From: Muribaculaceae bacterium
Lineage (GTDB): Bacteria > Bacteroidota > Bacteroidia > Bacteroidales > Muribaculaceae
Assembly (NCBI GenBank): GCA_029056365.1
Contig: JAIDBM010000169.1
Coordinates: forward strand, 1-10,352
DNA length: 10,352 bases
Direction: 5' to 3'
The notes below the pieces were generated by a model that worked only from the letters and a program-made list of their open reading frames with translations, made no database searches and was not told the DNA's origin. Every line of letters begins with the position of its first letter. Positions within the stretch are counted from its first letter, which is position 1. Made by a program: the position numbers and the translations under genes. This document shows positions 6,428-10,352 of the stretch, in pieces.

Positions 6428-8098
6428 TAAATTTTTCAAGAGAATGAAATCTTCAGCTTTCAACCCACTGTCATCAAGCGGAACTCCCTCGTTATAATCG
6501 TTCAGATACCTACGGGATGGTTCGTTGTAGGCTTCCTTGCACAGCGATTGGTCAGGATGACGGCTGTCCGATGCAATGCCGGCAAGATCGAGAAGGGTGT
6601 CGAATACACTCAATGTCGATGATACTGCTTTCGGCTGATTTGTGTATGCTGCGGAATATAGAGCCGGATATGCCGCACGGAATTCATCTGACATCCACAC
6701 AAGCATAGGCACATGCAGTTGCCAGTAGGTTGGTGTCGGTGAGGCATGCAGGAAACGGCCTCGCCGGTCATCGAATATGTCCTCTCCATGATCGGATGTA
6801 TACACCATTGCCGACCGGCAGCCACTGGTGTCCAGCATGTCTATTATGCTGTCGAGCAACGCATCGGTATAAACTATACTATTATCGTAGGCATTGATCA
6901 GGTCCGGTCGGTTTCGTGACGATGCGTCAGTGGCATTGTCCGGTATGAATTTCCGGAACTCGTTTGTATATCGCTCATTATAACAATAGTGCGACCCATA
7001 AGTGTGCAAGACTATAAAAGTCTGTTTTTGTGATGCTCCGGCAATATATCTGCTTAAACAATCCAGAAGTTCATGATCGTGGTGTGTGATGCCGTCGCTA
7101 CAAATACGGCGGACTTCTCGGGCCTGCGATGTATAAAAATCGATATATGAGTGGTTCTCCGGCTGATTGGATAGAAATATCGTGTTCGCCCCGGTTTCAT
7201 TGAACGCCTCAAAAATACTCTTTACCCTAAATACCGAATCCTTGAAATTTCCTGAATGCAGACACGAAAGTAGCATTGGCACAGACTTGTGGGTAGTGTT
7301 ACTCTCCGACAATGTGCGCGGATACTTCAATAGACCGGGCCTTCGGCTGAGGCGAGGATTTGTCTGCCTGTCATATCCGAATATCTGCCAGTTGTCGGCC
7401 CGTGAAGTCTCGCCTATGACAAGAACGTAGATTTCAGGTATGGAATCATGCCGGAGATTCACAGCATGATAATTGAATTTTTCCGATGTGGTCATATAGT
7501 CGGCGGCCTGGCGCACTCTCAATGCGGCATCGACAAGATTGCATGCCACATTCATCGGGAACAGTTCGCGACGCGCACTGTAATCGCTGCAGGAGGCATA
7601 TGCCGATGCCATAGCTATAAATCCGACGCAAACCAGGCTTGCGCCGGCTAATCTGATGTTGCGAAGTACATCCGCCGGAGTAATGGTCTTGTTCCATATC
7701 AGCCACACCCCGAAAGCAAGTGGCGGAACATATAGCAGCAATACTGTGATTATGGCCAGCGACAGATTCCCGAGCAGCTCCGATGCTTCGCTCACATTTG
7801 TGGTGGCGACATTCATGAACATGTCGATTGCTATTATGGATTCCCCATAGAGGTACAGCAACACAATCTGGAAAGCACAGAAGAAGGCAATCGGAATTGT
7901 CATTGTCACTGCAAGGCCGCTGCGGCGGGACATCCCGACAATCAGGTAGTATGCCCCGAGTGGCAAAGTCAGGTTTACGGTCTTTGACACCGCAGCATAT
8001 GGCTCGCTGAACGAAAGCCATATGTTCGGCACTATAAGCAGCAGCGGATATACCCACAGAAGCAGCTTTGTGGCAGTTATGATTTTAGAATGCTTCAT
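6410..8098 (-). CDS. EptA-like phosphoethanolamine transferase, C-terminus rewritten by the IS
   Basis: This is an inner-membrane enzyme of the sulfatase-fold phosphoethanolamine transferase family, which moves phosphoethanolamine from phosphatidylethanolamine to lipid A or another envelope glycan on the periplasmic side. The 562 residues carry about five membrane helices within residues 10-170. A periplasmic catalytic domain follows: VLVIGETSRADNW (225-237, metal ligand E230), SNTTHKSVPMLLS (266-278, probable nucleophile T269 by spacing from E230 as in MCR/EptA), YDNSIVYTD (404-412), YTSDHGED (433-440, metal ligands D436 and H437) and RFLHASP (448-454). I chose the ATG at 8098, since the longer frame opens with TTG at 8134 deeper inside the upstream gene. 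It overlaps the barrel gene by 14 bp. The last five residues (EPVRQ) and stop come from the IS; the original tail was TYPAVESNN. Because only the extreme C-terminus changed, activity may be retained. The acceptor is not determinable here. Confidence 0.9.
   Translation of the reverse strand: MKHSKIITATKLLLWVYPLLLIVPNIWLSFSEPYAAVSKTVNLTLPLGAYYLIVGMSRRSGLAVTMTIPIAFFCAFQIVLLYLYGESIIAIDMFMNVATTNVSEASELLGNLSLAIITVLLLYVPPLAFGVWLIWNKTITPADVLRNIRLAGASLVCVGFIAMASAYASCSDYSARRELFPMNVACNLVDAALRVRQAADYMTTSEKFNYHAVNLRHDSIPEIYVLVIGETSRADNWQIFGYDRQTNPRLSRRPGLLKYPRTLSESNTTHKSVPMLLSCLHSGNFKDSVFRVKSIFEAFNETGANTIFLSNQPENHSYIDFYTSQAREVRRICSDGITHHDHELLDCLSRYIAGASQKQTFIVLHTYGSHYCYNERYTNEFRKFIPDNATDASSRNRPDLINAYDNSIVYTDALLDSIIDMLDTSGCRSAMVYTSDHGEDIFDDRRGRFLHASPTPTYWQLHVPMLVWMSDEFRAAYPALYSAAYTNQPKAVSSTLSVFDTLLDLAGIASDSRHPDQSLCKEAYNEPSRRYLNDYNEGVPLDDSGLKAEDFILLKNLEPVRQ
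6428..6430. repeat. Right target-site duplicate (TAA) of the IS
   Basis: This matches TAA at 5284-5286. On the minus strand it is the TTA leucine codon of the interrupted gene (LKNL). Confidence 0.85.
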
Positions 8099-9254
8099 TA
8101 ATCGAAAATATGAATCCTTTGCAATGTTTGCCAAAACCTAAGTCAAGACGAACATTCATTCGTTGTTTGAATTCCCATCGGTAACCTATGCCGTAATTAG
8201 GCAGTACCTTGCTCCATCTCATTGATGAAAAACGGTCGAAAACAGTTCCGGCACCGACCCATGCCACAACTCCGTTCCGGCGCCATATATGCTGCCGTAG
8301 TTCCACACAGGCCGTGATGGAGCATTTGTCGCGGTAGCGGCCTTCATAATACCCGCGCATATCATCACTGCCGCCGAATGTCGACAATAGCCCCCATGGC
8401 GTATTGCCATATGTTAGACGGGTATGAAAATCGCCTGCGATCACACCGCCTTTCCATACCTGCCTGTATGCGCTGAATGTAAGCTCGCTCATGGAAAATG
8501 CATTACGGTTCAGTAAAAAACGAGGATTGAACTGCTGGTTAAAACGAAGATATATCCCTCGGTACGCGTTATTGAGGTTGTCGCGGGTATCATACACCAG
8601 TGTAAATCCTACTCCAAGATTGAATGTTCGCTTGTCTTCATCTTTCCAGAGTTCAGGCTTTTTGAATTTTCGCCCGTTTACATATTCGAAATCAACCAGC
8701 GGACCAAGATAAAGTCCGTTCGCGACACACCATGTATAGTCGGCTGTAGCGCTCGATGCCAGATATTTATAGCTTGATTCGTTCGCGTCATCCACATTCA
8801 TGTCGTAGCCTATTCCCCAGAATTTCGACTTTACCGAAGAAAAATTCACATCATAGTGCAGGCGCCTGTCGCCGCTGAATATATTGGTGCCTTCTATGCC
8901 AAGCTGAAAAAACATGCTTGTAGTAGCCTTGAGATATAACGATACGTTCGATTTTGGCAAAAGGGAATCCGCACCGTTGCATCGGTAAAGGCCGGCGGCC
9001 ACAAGGCCGATGCCGAATTTAGTGTCGGACGAATAATACGGACCGCCTATAAAGCTGACATCGAACGGTTTCTCCGGATGCGGTTTGTTCGTATCATCGA
9101 AATAATCGATTATCTTCTGGAATATATTCTTGCTCCGGGGCAGAGTGTCGGCTTCCGTACATGGCTCAGAAGCAAGTGAATCGCACAAAACCTGCGATGA
9201 AACAGAGGTCTGACAAAGCAATAATGCTGATAATATGACAATCAGGTGCTTCAT
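8085..9254 (-). CDS. Small Omp85/BamA-TamA-like outer-membrane barrel without POTRA domains
   Basis: This 389-residue protein has a signal peptide (MKHLIVILSALLLCQTSVSS, cleavage near Q21), a short linker (to about 62), then alternating beta strands to the end. Omp85 hallmarks are YDTRDN (221-226) with a following YRGIYLRF strand, GGSDDMRGYYEGRYRD (294-309, the equivalent of the conserved VRGY loop-6 motif), AWVGAGTVFD (331-340) and a C-terminal strand ending in Phe (FIFSINEAF), as expected of a BAM-recognised barrel. Residues 63-389 leave no room for POTRA domains, so it resembles the short surface-antigen-type members common in Bacteroidota and is not BamA itself. It is the first gene of a two-gene envelope operon; its last codons contain the start of the phosphoethanolamine-transferase-like gene. 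Cargo or function is unknown; the barrel fold is well supported. Confidence 0.85.
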   Translation of the reverse strand: MKHLIVILSALLLCQTSVSSQVLCDSLASEPCTEADTLPRSKNIFQKIIDYFDDTNKPHPEKPFDVSFIGGPYYSSDTKFGIGLVAAGLYRCNGADSLLPKSNVSLYLKATTSMFFQLGIEGTNIFSGDRRLHYDVNFSSVKSKFWGIGYDMNVDDANESSYKYLASSATADYTWCVANGLYLGPLVDFEYVNGRKFKKPELWKDEDKRTFNLGVGFTLVYDTRDNLNNAYRGIYLRFNQQFNPRFLLNRNAFSMSELTFSAYRQVWKGGVIAGDFHTRLTYGNTPWGLLSTFGGSDDMRGYYEGRYRDKCSITACVELRQHIWRRNGVVAWVGAGTVFDRFSSMRWSKVLPNYGIGYRWEFKQRMNVRLDLGFGKHCKGFIFSINEAF

Positions 9255-9326
9255 GTTGTGATGAATAAAAAAACGACTGCGATTTCTGATTTAACAATTC
9301 AGATATAGACAGTGTTTTTGCCGGAA

Positions 9327-9358
9327 TGTGCAAAATTACAAAAAAATTCGTAACTTTG
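9327..9358 (+). promoter_or_regulatory. Promoter for prfA
   Basis: TAACTTTG (9351-9358) is an exact TAnnTTTG box. Twenty bases upstream is TGTG (9327-9330), one mismatch from TTTG. The predicted start is about 20-25 bases before the prfA ATG at 9386. It overlaps the minus-strand -7 box at 9331-9338, so the two divergent promoters share DNA. Confidence 0.65.
9331..9338 (-). promoter_or_regulatory. -7 box (TAATTTTG) for the barrel/transferase operon
   Basis: TAATTTTG on the minus strand (9338-9331) matches TAnnTTTG. It would give a leader of about 70 bases before the ATG at 9254. No good TTTG lies at the proper distance upstream, so the -33 region is weak. Confidence 0.5.
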
Positions 9359-9385
9359 CAGGCGTAAATAAAACCTCAGAAAATA

Positions 9386-10352
9386 ATGGCTGACAATTCA
9401 CTCTTGCAACGACTCGATGGCATAGAGGCGCGTTTTCAGGAAATCGGAACGCTTATAACCGATCCGTCGGTAATAGCCGATATGAAACGATATGTGCGTC
9501 TTACCAAAGAATACAAGGATCTTGAGAAACTTACCGCCGCAGCTGCCCGCTACCGTAATCTGATTGCCGATGCCGAAGAAGCCCGCATCCTGCTTGACAA
9601 TGAGCAGGACCCTGAAATGCGCGACATGGCTCGTGAACAGCTCGAATCTGCACGCCAACAGATTCCGGGCATGGAAGAGGAGATAAAACTGTTGCTCATT
9701 CCCGCCGACCCTGAAGACTCCAAGAATGCCATTCTTGAAATACGAGGCGGCACCGGAGGTGATGAAGCCGCCATTTTTGCCGGCGACTTGTGCAAGATGT
9801 ATATGAAATTCTGTGAAAGCAAAGGCTGGTCCGTTGCCATAACCTCTGCCAGCGAGGGCGCAGCCGGAGGCTATAAGGAAATTGTATTGTCGGTGACAGG
9901 CGATGGTGTGTACGGCACCCTCAAGTATGAGAGCGGAGTGCATCGGGTACAACGTGTGCCGGCTACTGAAACCCAGGGCCGCGTGCATACATCGGCGGCC
10001 ACAGTAGCTGTACTTCCTGAAGCCGAACCGTTCGATGTTGAAATCAACGAAGGTGAAATTAAATGGGACACTTTCAGAAGCGGTGGCGCAGGTGGCCAGA
10101 ATGTAAATAAGGTGGAATCAGGCGTTCGTCTGAGATATATGTGGAAAAATCCGAACACTGGTGAAACTGAGGAAATTCTTATAGAATGTACCGAAACCCG
10201 CGACCAGCCCAAAAACAAGGAACGCGCATTGTCGCGCCTGCGTACTTTTATATACGACAAGGAGCACCAGAAATACATCGATGACATTGCTTCCCGACGC
10301 AAAACAATGGTCAGCACGGGTGACCGCAGTGCCAAAATACGCACATACAATT
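9386..10352 (+). CDS. prfA: Peptide chain release factor 1 (3' end beyond window)
   Basis: RF1 recognises UAA and UAG at the ribosomal A site and triggers peptide release. The 322 visible codons cover all but roughly the last 40 residues of a usual 355-360-residue RF1. The stop-codon-reading tripeptide is PAT (P192-T194 in QRVPATETQG), which marks RF1 rather than RF2 (SPF). The catalytic GGQ is at 236-238 in RSGGAGGQNVNK. Also seen are IRGGTGGDEAAIFAGDL (the RF1/RF2 core) and ETRDQPKNKERALSRLR. The start ATG of MADNSLLQRLDGIEARF is preceded by an A-rich leader without a Shine-Dalgarno sequence, as is normal in Bacteroidota. It is divergent from the barrel operon. The PrmC target glutamine is Q238. 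Confidence 0.97.
   Translation, partial: MADNSLLQRLDGIEARFQEIGTLITDPSVIADMKRYVRLTKEYKDLEKLTAAAARYRNLIADAEEARILLDNEQDPEMRDMAREQLESARQQIPGMEEEIKLLLIPADPEDSKNAILEIRGGTGGDEAAIFAGDLCKMYMKFCESKGWSVAITSASEGAAGGYKEIVLSVTGDGVYGTLKYESGVHRVQRVPATETQGRVHTSAATVAVLPEAEPFDVEINEGEIKWDTFRSGGAGGQNVNKVESGVRLRYMWKNPNTGETEEILIECTETRDQPKNKERALSRLRTFIYDKEHQKYIDDIASRRKTMVSTGDRSAKIRTYN

Noticed and set aside
7446..8057. 203-codon minus-strand open frame
   Set aside because: It is an alternative frame inside the phosphoethanolamine-transferase-like gene, rich in Arg and Cys, with no recognisable domain.
8099..8134. Longer N-terminus of the transferase (TTG start)
   Set aside because: It would add 12 polar residues from a non-ATG codon and a 50-bp overlap. 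The ATG at 8098 gives a typical MKHSK start before the first membrane helix.
9398..9988. 196-codon minus-strand open frame
   Set aside because: It is antisense to prfA, whose motifs are unmistakable.
1..10352. CRISPR array, tRNA or rRNA genes
   Set aside because: No regularly spaced direct repeats, tRNA cloverleaf or rRNA-like conserved blocks were seen on reading the intergenic regions.

Overview
The window looks like a chromosomal segment of a member of the Bacteroidota, most likely an intestinal Bacteroidales. The signs are promoters of the TTTG-N19..21-TAnnTTTG type, starts without Shine-Dalgarno sequences, a secreted protein with a type IX secretion (CHU_C, type B) sorting domain, and a pRiA4b ORF-3-family protein with an acidic tail. 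A Muribaculaceae-like source would fit, but that is a guess from general gene character.

Layout. All genes except the last are on the minus strand. Positions 1-4394 form a tight three-gene operon read right to left: a secreted protein with a gliding-motility-type C-terminal domain, a GH23 (MltD-like) lytic transglycosylase, and uvrA (its 3' end lies beyond base 1). A promoter with consensus boxes lies only five bases before the first start codon, so that mRNA may be leaderless. A rho-independent terminator (4461-4509) separates this operon from an upstream single gene (4530-5096) of the PRiA4_ORF3 family, which has its own promoter.

Positions 5287-6427 are a complete IS5-family insertion sequence of 1141 bp. 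It has perfect 34-bp terminal inverted repeats, a 3-bp TAA target duplication, and a transposase gene broken by an in-frame stop and a frameshift. It sits inside the last codons of a lipid A/LPS phosphoethanolamine-transferase-like gene. The old C-terminal codons are still readable on the far side of the element (5254-5283), and the terminal repeat now supplies a new five-residue tail and stop codon. Two long inverted repeats lie just inside the two ends of the element.

Positions 6410-9254 form an envelope operon: a POTRA-less Omp85-type outer-membrane beta-barrel gene whose end overlaps the start of the phosphoethanolamine-transferase-like gene by 14 bp. A short intergenic region (9255-9385) with two divergent TAnnTTTG boxes separates this operon from prfA (release factor 1), which runs rightward off the window.

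The genes are mostly envelope functions (peptidoglycan cleavage, outer-membrane barrel, LPS decoration, T9SS cargo) mixed with two housekeeping genes (uvrA, prfA). I do not see a clearly new multi-gene system. The most distinctive items are the IS insertion that rewrote a gene's C-terminus, the nested palindrome beside the left terminal repeat, and the apparently leaderless operon promoter.
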